Counted from the stretch's first letter, positions 34,506 through 44,100 are shown. The stretch is DNA of 64,000 bases from Acidobacteriota bacterium (GCA_018268895.1 JAFDVP010000007.1:124001-188000), one strand, 5' to 3'. Numbers and translations are program-made. The notes: generated by a model not told the origin, from the sequence alone.

Positions 34506-36182
34506 TTGAACTCGAGACAATCTGTTTCAGCACTTGCTATTGCGGTCTTTGCGATCGCCACCGCTGCGTCGGCACAGAACGCCAGCTTCCACAACGCTCC
34601 TGCCGATGCGGACGCCAAGGAGCCTCCCAAACTTTCTCCAGCGGATGTCGATGCGGGCAAGGCCACCTACTCGCAGACGTGCGCGGCCTGCCACGGCATG
34701 AACGCGAAGGGAGTCGCCAATATTCCGGCCCTCGCCACCGGCCCCACGCAGACGGCCAAGCCCGGCGAGATCTTCTGGTACATCACCAGGGGCGACCTGG
34801 CCAACGGAATGCCCTCGTGGGCGAAGACCCTAAGCGAGGAGCAGCGCTGGCAGGTGATCGGCTATCTGAAGTCGCTCGGCGGCGGCGGTGGCGGCACGGC
34901 ACCTGCGGCTTCGGCCCCGGCTGCCGCTCCTGAAGCCGCGAAGTTCGACGCTCCTCCTCCCACGGCGCCGTTCACCGACTTCCGCTTTGAGAAGCCGGGC
35001 CTGACCCGCAAGATCACGGTCGCCGACCTCCCGAAGCCCTTCGGCACCGAGTCGGCTGGCAACCCGGCCAGGCTGGTTGCGCGTCCCGAGGGCGTGTGGC
35101 CGCAGGCCCCCGAGGGCTTCAAGGTGCAGCTTTATACGACGGGCCTCACCAATCCGCGCCTGATCCGCACCGCACCGAACGGCGACTTCTTCGTCGCCGA
35201 GACGTCCAAGGGCGAGATACACGTCTTTCGCGGAATTACCGCCGACGGCAAGCCGCAGCAGGACAGCGTCTTCGCGACCGGCCTGAACCGGCCCTTCGGC
35301 ATCGCGTTCTATCCGCAGGGGCCGAACCCGAAGTGGGTCTACATCGGCAATCTGGATTCGGTCGTCCGCTTCCCCTACAAGAACGGCGACCTGAAGGCGA
35401 CAGCCGCACCGGAGCACATCGCCGACATCCCCGGAGGCCGCGGCCACACGACGCGCGACGTGCGCTTCTCGCTCGACGGCAAGAAGATGTGGGTCTCGGT
35501 CGGCTCGGGCTCGAACGTCGACGATCCCGACACGACCCCCGCCGAGAAGGACCGCGCCGACATCCTTGAGTTCAACCCGGACGGAACCGGCAAGAAGATT
35601 TACGCCTATGGCATCCGCAACTGCGTGGGCGAAGAGGTGAACCCGAAGACGGGCGAGCTGTGGTGCTCGGTGAACGAGCGCGACGCTCTCGGCGACAACC
35701 TCGTCCCCGACTACATCACCAGCGTCAAGCCCGGCGGCTTCTACGGCTGGCCGTGGTGGTACATGGGCGGTCACCAGGACCCCCGCCACGAGGGCAAGCA
35801 CCCGGAGCTGAAGAGCAAGGTGATCACGCCCGACGTCCTGCTGAACCCGCACAACGCCTCGCTCCAGATGACGTTCTACAACGGCAAGCAGTTTCCGGCG
35901 GAGTATGACGGGGACATCTTCGCGGCGGAGCACGGCTCGTGGAACCGCGCGGCGCGCGTTGGCTACGAGGTCATCCGCGTGCCGCTTCACGGAACGGGAC
36001 ACGCAACGGGCGAGTACCAGGACTTCCTGACGGGCTTCGTTCTGCCCAGCGGACAGGTCTGGGGGAGGCCCGTGGGAGTGACCGTAGCACATGACGGATC
36101 GCTGCTGGTCACTGACGACGGAACCAACTCGATCTGGCTGGTGACGTACTCGGGTGCGAGCGGCAAGCAGGCGGGCAAGTAA
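34506..36182 (+). CDS. Cytochrome c fused to glucose/sorbosone dehydrogenase domain
   Basis: The 558-residue exported protein has a signal peptide (ALAIAVFAIATAASAQ) and a class I cytochrome c domain with haem motif CAACH (Cys59, Cys62, His63) and Met ligand in NGMPSW. A Gly/Pro/Ala linker (about residues 128-165) leads to a six-bladed GSDH-type propeller (ARLVARPEGVWPQAPEGFKV through GRPVGVTVAHDGSLLVTDDG). It probably oxidises aldose or sorbosone with PQQ and passes electrons straight to its own haem. The start is a TTG at 34506 with AAGAGG 5 bases upstream; ATGs in frame upstream do not open the signal peptide. Domain order (cytochrome first) is unusual for PQQ dehydrogenases, where it is often C-terminal. 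Confidence 0.88.
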   Translation: MNSRQSVSALAIAVFAIATAASAQNASFHNAPADADAKEPPKLSPADVDAGKATYSQTCAACHGMNAKGVANIPALATGPTQTAKPGEIFWYITRGDLANGMPSWAKTLSEEQRWQVIGYLKSLGGGGGGTAPAASAPAAAPEAAKFDAPPPTAPFTDFRFEKPGLTRKITVADLPKPFGTESAGNPARLVARPEGVWPQAPEGFKVQLYTTGLTNPRLIRTAPNGDFFVAETSKGEIHVFRGITADGKPQQDSVFATGLNRPFGIAFYPQGPNPKWVYIGNLDSVVRFPYKNGDLKATAAPEHIADIPGGRGHTTRDVRFSLDGKKMWVSVGSGSNVDDPDTTPAEKDRADILEFNPDGTGKKIYAYGIRNCVGEEVNPKTGELWCSVNERDALGDNLVPDYITSVKPGGFYGWPWWYMGGHQDPRHEGKHPELKSKVITPDVLLNPHNASLQMTFYNGKQFPAEYDGDIFAAEHGSWNRAARVGYEVIRVPLHGTGHATGEYQDFLTGFVLPSGQVWGRPVGVTVAHDGSLLVTDDGTNSIWLVTYSGASGKQAGK

Positions 36183-36357
36183 CGCCGGGCAAGCCGATTC
36201 GAAAACGAAGTGTCATCACAGCTCTTTGCCGGCCCGTTCCTGCCGTCCCATATTTCCGAACCAGTTTCCCCCGTTGAAGATTGCTGAAGACAACCGGCAC
36301 GCCGCTTGATTACAACGCTTGTGACGGTTCTTCATCTCTCAACGAGGTACGTGGGAC

Positions 36358-36747
36358 GTGAGAAAGCTGCTTGTACTGATCGCGGTTGCGCTTGTCGTGG
36401 TGCTGGCAATCAACCGGCAGAGAGTGTTTCTGCGCGACCCGTTGGGCAAGGTGACGAAGAATGGCGTCGAGACGGATGACGCCCGGGTGTACATCAATTA
36501 CTCAAACGACGTGCTGGTCGAGGAGCCGGGCGGGCAGCGCACGTACATCGTGCAGAACTGGAACAAAGTTCCCGGCACTCCCCGTGCGATCGCCTGCCTT
36601 CGGGGCATCGTCTGCTGGACAGACGCCGATCATCCACAGATGGTTCCACTCGGCAGCGCGAGCTACTCGCCGGACACGGTGATGAGCGACCGTGAGGTCT
36701 CCTTCAACGACGGCTACGGCATCGGCATCCGCGTGACCCTGCGATAA
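36358..36747 (+). CDS. Small membrane-anchored protein, unknown function
   Basis: The 129-residue product has an N-terminal hydrophobic helix (LLVLIAVALVVVLAI) and then a soluble domain with two cysteines close together (IACLRGIVCW). It begins with a GTG after GAGG. I do not recognise a family. A 44-residue charged protein gene follows 27 bases downstream on the same strand, so they are probably co-transcribed. Confidence 0.7.
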   Translation: MRKLLVLIAVALVVVLAINRQRVFLRDPLGKVTKNGVETDDARVYINYSNDVLVEEPGGQRTYIVQNWNKVPGTPRAIACLRGIVCWTDADHPQMVPLGSASYSPDTVMSDREVSFNDGYGIGIRVTLR

Positions 36748-36774
36748 GCCGTAGACTGATGGAGGAGGGCCGCC

Positions 36775-36909
36775 GTGAGCGACGGACGCGAGGAGCGCGA
36801 AGAGCAGGAGCAGCGCCGCAGATGGCGCGAGAAGGAAGACCAGAGCGATCGCCTGGATCGTCCCTACCGCGAACGCGAGTGGGAAGAGCGCGGACGCGAG
36901 CCCTCGTAG
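36775..36909 (+). CDS. 44-residue highly charged protein
   Basis: GTG at 36775 follows GGAGGAGGGC, the strongest ribosome site in this region. It encodes 44 residues, more than half of them Arg or Glu (MSDGREEREEQEQRRRW...), ending GREPS. The sequence would form a single charged helix or remain disordered. It lies 27 bases after the membrane-anchored gene in the same direction. No family is known to me. Evidence is the ribosome site, the spacing and the biased but consistent composition. Confidence 0.6.
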   Translation: MSDGREEREEQEQRRRWREKEDQSDRLDRPYREREWEERGREPS

Positions 36910-36988
36910 GTGCCAGCAAAGCCGACTACGGATTTCAAGGATCTGCACTGGTTGATCTTCTTGTGAGTGCGCCATCCAAACTAACAGC

Positions 36989-37049
36989 CGTCATTCTGAG
37001 CGGAGTCTTCCGCGTGGTTTGCGGAAGACTCCGTTCTGCTCAGGATGGC
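36989..37049. repeat. 61-bp hairpin of the TGTCATCCTGAGC family, possible terminator
   Basis: TCATTCTGAGCGGAGTCTTC and its complement, with GCGGAAGAC and CTCAGGATGG on the other side, form a long imperfect stem with a GTGGTTT loop. It lies about 50 bases beyond the stop of the minus-strand Cys-rich peptide gene. Confidence 0.7.
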
Positions 37050-37100
37050 ACTGTCTCGAAATCACGATGTTGCTTTCCAGCCTGGTACATATCGAAGCAC

Positions 37101-37169
37101 TCAGCTGCGCTTGCAGGCGCAGATGATGCACTCACAGTTGGAACCGCACTGACAATTCTGGCATTTCAT
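37101..37169 (-). CDS. 22-residue metallothionein-like Cys-rich peptide
   Basis: Minus-strand ATG at 37169 follows AAAGGAG with a 7-base spacer, an ideal ribosome site. The product is MKCQNCQCGSNCECIICACK plus RS: 22 residues with seven cysteines (3, 6, 8, 12, 14, 17, 19) in CxxC and CxC spacings. That pattern is the metal-thiolate signature of metallothioneins, and the acidic/polar filler residues fit. It would bind zinc, copper or cadmium in the cytoplasm. It stands alone, with a hairpin downstream. It is too short for standard gene callers. No promoter of standard form is visible. A chance frame is unlikely given the cysteine pattern plus the ribosome site, but this is inference. Confidence 0.65.
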   Translation of the reverse strand: MKCQNCQCGSNCECIICACKRS

Positions 37170-37359
37170 GGTCGTTCTCCTTTAGGACGCCTCTTGTGCG
37201 TCTGCCTTGTAAACGCGGGAACCGGGTTTTCATTACACCTCTCCGGCTACGAAGGCAGATTTTTTTCCTGCCGGAAGCAGAAAGCGCCGATGACTGCATT
37301 CTCCGGCGCCGATCCCCTTATGATTGTGCAGACAAACGAATCGTCGAGGAGAGAGCGCC

Positions 37360-38733
37360 ATGTTCTACAACCGCTATACCAGCCGCCGCGAGATGATGAA
37401 GTCCACCATGGCGTTGTTTGCCGCCGGCATGCTCGGCAAGGGCATGCCGACGGCGGAGGCGCAGAGCGCGATCCAGAACGTCAACAAGCACTCAAGCCCC
37501 TCGACGCTGAAGATTACCGACCTGCGTTACACCGTCGTCAAAAAGCCCGGCCCCAGCCCCTGCCCCATCATCCGCATCGACACCAACCAGGGCGTCTACG
37601 GCCTGGGCGAGGTGCGCGATGCCGCCAACTACCAGTACGCCATGGTGCTGAAGTCGCGCATCATGGGCGAGAACCCGCTCAACGTCGACTACATGTTTGA
37701 GAAGATCGCGCAGTTCGGCGGCGTCGCGCGGCAGGCGGGAGGCGTTGCCGCGATCGAGATGGCGCTGTGGGACATCGCCGGCAAGGTCTACGGCGCGCCC
37801 GTCTACCAGATGCTTGGCGGCAAGTGGCGCGACAGGATTCGCATCTACGCCGACACGCCCGAGGCCGACTCCCCGCAGGCCTTCGCCGCCAAGGCCAAAG
37901 GCCGCAAAGACATGGGCCTCACCTGGATCAAGGTCGACATCGGCACCGACCTCCTCAAAGGCCGCCCCGGCACCCTCGTCGAGCCTGCCGACCAGCACAG
38001 CAACGAGTACGACAAGCGCCTGCCACACATGTTCACCGGCAACGAGCTCACCGACAAAGGCATCGACGTCTACTGCGAGTACGTCTCCGCCATCCGCGAG
38101 GCCATCGGCTACGACATGCCCCTCTCCACCGACCACCTCGGCCACATCGGCGTCAACTCCGTCATCCGCCTCGGTCGCGCGTACGAGAAGTTCAACCTCG
38201 AGTGGATGGAAGACGTCATCCCCTGGTGGTACACCGACCTGCTCAAGCAAATCACCGACTCCACCACCACACCCACCATCACCGGCGAAGACATCTACGA
38301 GATCGCGGACTTCGAGAAGCTGTGCTCGACGCACGCCGTCGACAAGATCCATCCCGACCTCGCCACCTCGGGCGGCATCCTGCGCACGCACAAGATCGGC
38401 GACATGGCCTACCGCTACGGCGTGCCCATGGCGATGCACTTTGCCGGAACGCCCATCTCCTGCATGGCCAACGTGCACTGCGCCGCGGCGACGAGAAACT
38501 TTCTCGCGCTCGAGAACCACTCGCTCGACGTGCCGTGGTGGCAGGACCTGGTGAACGAGGTCGACAAGCCGATCATCAAGCACGGATACATCCTCGTGCC
38601 CGACACACCCGGCCTCGGCGTGACGTTGAACGACGAGGTCGTCAAACAGCACCTCGCCCCGGGTGTCGGCTACTTTGAACCGACGCCGATGTGGGACGAG
38701 AAGCAGTCCTTCGACGATCAGACCTTCAGTTGA
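37360..38733 (+). CDS. Enolase-superfamily enzyme (mandelate racemase/muconate lactonising type), exported
   Basis: The 457-residue protein begins with a twin-arginine type signal (TSRREMMKSTMALFAAGML...AEA). The barrel domain shows Lys-x-Asp in TWIKVDIG, then metal-ligand positions in MPLSTDHLG, EWMEDVIP and TITGEDIY, and a late His in MAMHFAGTP. These fit acid-sugar dehydratases or racemases. Export through Tat would place a sugar-acid enzyme outside the cytoplasm, near the TonB-dependent receptors and porins. The ATG at 37360 has GAGGAGAG upstream. The exact substrate cannot be read. Confidence 0.87.
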   Translation: MFYNRYTSRREMMKSTMALFAAGMLGKGMPTAEAQSAIQNVNKHSSPSTLKITDLRYTVVKKPGPSPCPIIRIDTNQGVYGLGEVRDAANYQYAMVLKSRIMGENPLNVDYMFEKIAQFGGVARQAGGVAAIEMALWDIAGKVYGAPVYQMLGGKWRDRIRIYADTPEADSPQAFAAKAKGRKDMGLTWIKVDIGTDLLKGRPGTLVEPADQHSNEYDKRLPHMFTGNELTDKGIDVYCEYVSAIREAIGYDMPLSTDHLGHIGVNSVIRLGRAYEKFNLEWMEDVIPWWYTDLLKQITDSTTTPTITGEDIYEIADFEKLCSTHAVDKIHPDLATSGGILRTHKIGDMAYRYGVPMAMHFAGTPISCMANVHCAAATRNFLALENHSLDVPWWQDLVNEVDKPIIKHGYILVPDTPGLGVTLNDEVVKQHLAPGVGYFEPTPMWDEKQSFDDQTFS

Positions 38734-38780
38734 AAACGGGGGTGTGCCGGCTGTCGCTAAATGTAGAGCTTAAGATGAAG

Positions 38781-38914
38781 TGTCATCCTGAGCGAGCGTA
38801 GCGAGTCGAAGAACCTGTATTTTTCATGGCGGGTAGGGTCTTCATTCCAGGATGCAGATGCAGGTCCTTCGACTGCGGGTTTGCAAAGGCGCGAACCCTT
38901 CGCTCAGGATGACA
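38781..38914. repeat. 134-bp composite inverted repeat (REPIN-like)
   Basis: TGTCATCCTGAGCG (38781-38794) is inverted at 38901-38914. GAGTCGAAGAACCTGTATTTTT on the left and TGCAGGTCCTTCGACTGCGG on the right match the copy at 30218. Here the extra hairpin (GGGTTTGC/GCGAACCC) is in the right arm instead of the left. Confidence 0.78.
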
Positions 38915-38991
38915 AGTCTGGGGAGGGTGTGGGTTTCGCACAGCATGACACCTCCGGGATGCAGCACCGCAGACCCGCCACGACGGCAACG

Positions 38992-38997
38992 TATAGT
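38992..38997 (+). promoter_or_regulatory. Candidate -10 box of a leaderless mtgA transcript
   Basis: TATAGT ends 7 bases before the GTG start at 39005; no ribosome site intervenes. It lies about 80 bases downstream of the composite repeat. Confidence 0.4.
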
Positions 38998-39004
38998 TTG
39001 AGAT

Positions 39005-39718
39005 GTGACGTGGCCGCGCGCATGGCTGACAGGTTGGCTCGCGAAGAGCGGGAAGCAGAAGGTGCTCTCAGCGGTGCTGGCGTTTGGCGTTGCGCTGGTG
39101 GCGATGTGGCTGATGGCCGCGCTATCGCTGGTGGCGCTACGCTGGATCGACCCGCCGACGACCGCCGTGCACATGCAGCGGCGTGTGCAGTCGTGGTTTA
39201 GCCCGAAACCGTATGAGCTGCGCTATCGCTTCGTTCCGCTGGAACAGATCTCACCCGACATGCAGCACGCGGTGATCGCAGCAGAAGACGGGCGCTTCTA
39301 CCAGCACCACGGCTTCGACTGGACAGAGATCAAAATCGCCGCGGCAGAGGACAAGGAGGGCGAGCGTGTGCGCGGAGCCTCCACCCTGACGCAGCAGTTG
39401 GTGAAGAACCTCTTCTTCGGCACAGGCAGATCGGTGCTGCGAAAGGCCGCCGAGGCAGGACTGGTGCCGGTGGCAGAGCTTGTGCTCGGCAAGCGCAGAA
39501 TTCTCGAGCTGTACCTCAACGTGGTGGAGTGGGGGCCGGGAGTCTACGGCGCGGACGCCGCCTGCGAATACTACTACCGCGTTCCGGCGCGTCGCGTGAG
39601 CAGACAACAGGCTGCGCGGCTTGCGGCGATTCTGCCTGCACCGCTGCGGCGCAGGCCGGAGAGAATGAACAGCTACAGCGGGATCATTCTTCGGCGCATG
39701 GCGCAGACGGGATGGTGA
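39005..39718 (+). CDS. mtgA: Monofunctional biosynthetic peptidoglycan transglycosylase
   Basis: GT51 enzyme that polymerises lipid II into glycan strands at the outer face of the inner membrane. The 237-residue product has one N-terminal transmembrane helix (about 20-45), catalytic Glu94 in AAEDGRFYQHHGFDW, and the downstream signatures RGASTLTQQLVKNLFF and KRRILELYLNVVEWGPGVYG. There is no transpeptidase domain, which defines MtgA. It starts with GTG. The gene stands alone between two repeat clusters. Confidence 0.93.
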   Translation: MTWPRAWLTGWLAKSGKQKVLSAVLAFGVALVAMWLMAALSLVALRWIDPPTTAVHMQRRVQSWFSPKPYELRYRFVPLEQISPDMQHAVIAAEDGRFYQHHGFDWTEIKIAAAEDKEGERVRGASTLTQQLVKNLFFGTGRSVLRKAAEAGLVPVAELVLGKRRILELYLNVVEWGPGVYGADAACEYYYRVPARRVSRQQAARLAAILPAPLRRRPERMNSYSGIILRRMAQTGW

Positions 39719-39763
39719 GATACCAGGAAATTAGGTGGGAATGTTTAGCGGATTCATACGACC

Positions 39764-39889
39764 GGGTGCCCCATCCTTCGCAGTCTCACCGCGAAGGGTG
39801 GGAATGAACCAGGCCCATGATGCCACCGTACAAATTTCTCCTCAGGCATCCTTCATCCCACCCTTCACTCCGTGAAGGATGGGGCACCC
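39764..39889. repeat. 126-bp composite of two GGGTGCCCC hairpins
   Basis: GGGTGCCCCATCCTTC (39764-39779) is perfectly inverted at 39874-39889. Each end is itself half of a hairpin (CGCGAAGGGTGGG on the left, CCCACCCTTCACTCCGTGAAGG on the right). A related hairpin follows at 39919-39957. The cluster separates convergent mtgA and lipB. Confidence 0.75.
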
Positions 39890-39944
39890 TGTCAGTTGTG
39901 GAAGCACGGCGAAGGCCGGATGCCCCAACCTTAGACGCCAGCGG

Positions 39945-40682
39945 CTAAGGTTGGGTTGAAAACAACTCATCGAGCGAATTCACCGCAATCATCTGGCGTT
40001 CGAAGATGCGGCCGATGTTCCGCGACGTGGAGTTGATGGCGTTCTGCATCGTGGGTTGGCGCGTGGGGTCATCGGTCGCTTGTGCTTCGAGCTCGAGCGA
40101 GGTGACGGCGCGGTCGGTGATGCCGCAGGGCACGATGAGCTGGAAGTCGCGCAGGTCGGTGGTGACGTTGAGTGCGAAGCCGTGCGAGATCACTCCCTGC
40201 GAGACGTGGATACCCATGGCGCAGAGCTTCTTCTCCTGAATGTCGCCGTGAGCAATCGTCCACACGCCGGTGCGACCGGCGATGCGCTGCGCCGGTACGC
40301 CGAAGTCGTAGCAGGCACGGATGACCGCCTCCTCCAACATGCGCATGAAGTCGACGGGGCCGAGGTGCGGGCCGCGCTTGCCGGGCCATTCACCCCGCAG
40401 GTCGAAGATGGGATAGCCGACGAGCTGGCCTGGCCCGTGATACGTCACGTCGCCGCCGCGATTGATCTCGTGCAGCTCGACGTTGCGCGCGGCCAGCAGT
40501 TCCTCGCTTGCGACGACGTTCTCGCGGTGCGAGTTGCGGCCGAGAGTGAGCACCGGAGGATGCTCGAGCAGCAGCAGTGTGTCGCCGATCGCGCCCGCCT
40601 TGCGCGCGTCGATCACACGCTTCTGCATGGCGAGGCCTTCCGCGTAGGGGATGCGTCCGAGCTGGAGGAGGTGGATGTACAT
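39945..40682 (-). CDS. lipB: Octanoyl-[acyl-carrier-protein] transferase
   Basis: Moves octanoate from acyl carrier protein to lipoyl domains, the first step of lipoate attachment. The 245-residue protein carries RGGDVTYHGPGQLVGYPIFDL and the catalytic Cys in LIVPCGITDRAVTSLE; the Lys of the dyad is expected near KLCAMGIHVSQG. The ATG at 40682 (MYIHLLQLGRIPYAEG) is the family-consistent start; the frame stays open 75 codons further upstream without coding character. The window's lpd gene encodes an enzyme of the complexes that use lipoate. lipA is not in the window. Confidence 0.93.
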   Translation of the reverse strand: MYIHLLQLGRIPYAEGLAMQKRVIDARKAGAIGDTLLLLEHPPVLTLGRNSHRENVVASEELLAARNVELHEINRGGDVTYHGPGQLVGYPIFDLRGEWPGKRGPHLGPVDFMRMLEEAVIRACYDFGVPAQRIAGRTGVWTIAHGDIQEKKLCAMGIHVSQGVISHGFALNVTTDLRDFQLIVPCGITDRAVTSLELEAQATDDPTRQPTMQNAINSTSRNIGRIFERQMIAVNSLDELFSTQP

Positions 40683-41117
40683 CGAATGCTGTCGCTGCGT
40701 CGCAGGAAACTTTGCGCAATCGACGCCAGCATATCCAGTGTAAGCGGTCGCGTAAAACTCCCTTGGAGCGCCGTTCAAACGCGACCTTGTATACCGATCA
40801 TTCAGAATTGAACACCGCAATGCCGTCTTTTTATTTCCAGCATTCACCTCTTTCTTTCGCATTCGCATCGCCGCATCTTTCGCTGCAAAACCGCACGGTC
40901 CAACCACTGCGCGAGGTGCAAATTAAGTGACGAATGGGGCTTTTTTGTCTTGTCACGTTCGTCCAGTTGTATATACATTGAGTCACCTTAACTTCTGGCC
41001 AATTCCAAGCTGCGGAGTACACGCGGCGAGTCTTTGCCAATCGCGAAGTGGAGGCTTTTTTCCGAAGCGAAGTTTTCAACCAGCAGTCTTTTGAACGATT
41101 CCAAACGGGAGACACCA
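40683..41117. other. Divergent intergenic region between lipB and the second receptor
   Basis: This 435-base stretch has no convincing gene. It is AT-rich near 40800-40990 and contains the receptor promoter at 40950-40977, leaving a receptor leader of about 130 bases. Nothing recognisable as a riboswitch is seen. Confidence 0.6.
40950..40977 (+). promoter_or_regulatory. Sigma-70-like promoter of the second TonB-dependent receptor
   Basis: TTGTCA (40950-40955) and TATACA (40972-40977) are 16 bases apart, in an AT-rich segment upstream of the receptor start at 41118. Confidence 0.5.
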
Positions 41118-44100
41118 ATGAAAGTACGCACTGCTCTAAGCAGTCTCTTTTTCTTTGTGCTCGCCTTCTCCGTCGCATGGGGACAGACGATCACCGGCTC
41201 CATCACAGGCACAGTCACCGATACCAGCGGGGCCGCTGTCCCCGGAGCAAAGGTCGTCGCGGCCAACGTCGACACCGGCGTGCAGACGCCTACAACCACC
41301 AATGGCGACGGCGTCTACACGCTGCGCTTCCTGCAGATCGGCCACTACAAGGTCAACATCACGGCGCAGGGCTTCAGCTCGTCCACGGCTGGTCCCTTCG
41401 CGCTCGAGGTCGCCCAGGAGGCGAGGATCGACGCCAAGCTCAAGGTCGGTTCGCTGAATGAGAACGTGGAGGTCACCACCGCGGCCCCAATCATCGACAC
41501 CGAGAACCCGACCACCGGCGACGCCATTACGGCGACAATGGCGACGGAGCTTCCCGTGCAGGCGCGCAACTTTGCCAACCTGACGACGCTGGTCGCGGGC
41601 GCTGTCGCTCCCGACCCCACGGCGCACAACATGGTGGGCCGCAGCGGATACAACGGCGGCTTCTTCATCAACGGCAACCGTGAGCAGTCCAACAACTACA
41701 CGCTGGACGGCATGGACATCAACGAGTCGATCGACAACTACATCGGCTACAGCCCCAACGTCGATGCCATCGGCGAGATGCACATCATCTCCGGCAACGC
41801 CACTGCCGAGTACGGCAACGCCAACGGCGGCCAGGTGGTCATGGTCACCAAGAGCGGAACCAACCAGTTCCACGGCAACGCCTTCTGGTTCCTGCAGAAC
41901 ACGAACCTCAACGCCAACAGCTGGGCCAACAAGCACACCTCGGACAAGGCCTCGATCGGTCCCGTCCCGGCGCTGAACCGCAGCATCTTCGGCGGCACGC
42001 TCGGCGGCCCCATCTTCCGCGACCGCGTCTTCTTCTTTATGGACTACCAGGGCGCGCGCCAGCACAACAGCGGAGTCGAGGTTCGCTCCGTCGCCACCGC
42101 TGCCATGCGCACGGGCTTCGTCCCCGGCCTTGGAACCTCCGTGGCAATCACCAACCCCGCGGCCAAGTACCTGTTCGCGCATCCTGAACTGTACCCGCTG
42201 CCCAACACCCCCAGCACCAACCCCAACGGCATCATCGGCAACTATCGCGGCATCACCGCCCAGGGCGTGCACAACGACCAGGCCGACGTCAAGATCGACG
42301 CCAAGCTGACCGCGAAGGACAGCGTCTCCGGGCGCTTCTCGATCGGCCGCGAGGGCAGCGGTTACACCAAGGTTTCGCTTCCCACCGACACCCCCGCCAA
42401 CAACTCCGACCCCTACACCGGCTTCGTGCTCAACTGGACGCACCAGATCGGCAACACCATCGTCAACGAGGCGCGCGCGGGCTTTGGACGCACGCGTTAC
42501 ACCAACGAAGCGGCTGATGTCGCCGGCCTGCTCGGCCTGACGGGCAACCAGAAGCTCGGCATCCCCGGCACGCAGGTCGCGCCCGGCATCACGACGCTCG
42601 ACGCGTCGAGCTCCGGCGTCGACGCCATCGGCGGAGGCTCCGGCGGAGGCAACGGCGTACAGTCCGACAGCATCGTCAATGCCTTCACCTACGGCGACAA
42701 CGTAAGCTGGCAGAAGGGACGCCACACGCTGAAGTTCGGCGCGCAGGCGCTTCGCTACCAGGCCAACCGCAACTACTCCGGCAACGATGGCGCGCGCGGC
42801 TTCTTCAGCTACACCGGAGACCCTGCCGCAACCGGCGACGCATGGGGCGACTTCCTCACCAACCAGGCCTTCCAATATGGGCAAGGCTCCTATACCGACG
42901 AGTGGGGCCAGCGCCAGTGGCGCGACGCTCTCTTCGTCCAGGACGACTGGAAGGTGACGCAGAACCTTACCGTCAATCTCGGCATGCGCTGGGAGTGGGA
43001 CCAGCCTCTGTATGAGGTCAACAACAAGCAGACCAACATCAACCTGACCACCGGGGCCATCCTGTTCGCCGGCAAGAACGGTAACAGCCGTGCTCTGTAT
43101 AACGCCTACTGGGGTGGCTTCATGCCGCGCGTCGGCTTCGCCTACACACCGCAGCGCTTCAACGGCAAGTTCGTCGTTCGCGGCGGATACGGCCTGACCA
43201 ACTTTCTCGAAGGCACGGGCGCGAACCTGCGTCTGCCGCTCAATCCCCCGTTCTTCACCGACGCCTCGGGCAAGCACAGCCTGGGCGGAGCATTCTTCCA
43301 GGTGCAGAACGGCTTCCCGCTGCCGCCCGGCGCAGGCACCTTCTCCGGCAACGTCCGCGCATGGGACCCCAACCTGAAGCCCGCGCTGATCCAGCAGTAC
43401 AACCTGACAACGGAGTATGAGGTGAACAACGCCACCTCGCTCGTCGTCGCGTACCTCGGACAGGCCGGCGACCATCTCGTCGACCCGCGCGAGGGCAACC
43501 AACAGAAGTGCCCCACCTGCGCGTTCCCCGTCTCCTCGCTCCCCGGACTTGGCCTGGTTTCGCAGGTCAGCCTCACGGAGTCGCAGGCCAACATGAACTA
43601 CAACTCGCTTCAGATCACCGGCCGCCGCCGGCTGACGCACGGGCTTGAGTTCCTCACCAACTACACCTGGGCCAAGTCGCTCACCAACAACCTCGGCTAC
43701 TACGGCGCGGGCGGCGGTGCATCGGCTTCGCAGGGCGCTTACTGGCAGGACTCCTACAACGGCCCGGGAGACTACGGTCCGGCGTTCTTCGACACCAAGC
43801 ACCTGTTCTCCTTCTCTGGCTACTACGACCTGCCGTTTGGACGCGGAAGGTTGTACGGCTCCAACATCAACCGCTTCGCCGACATGGCGCTCGGCGGCTG
43901 GAAGCTCGGCGCAGTCGCAAGCCTGCACTCGGGCATGCCGGTCACCGTCGCCTCGAACACCTACTGGCTCGTCAACCAGCGCGGCGATCGTGGAAACCAT
44001 TATCGTTCGCTGAAGATCGTCAACCGCGGCGTCGACCACTGGTTCGGCACCGACCCATCGGCCACGCCGTGCCTCTCCGATACCAACAACGGCACCTGCG

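Noticed and set aside
37492..38652. 386-codon frame antisense to the enolase-superfamily gene
   Set aside because: Low-complexity Val/Gly/Asp-rich shadow; the sense gene has clear metal-ligand motifs.
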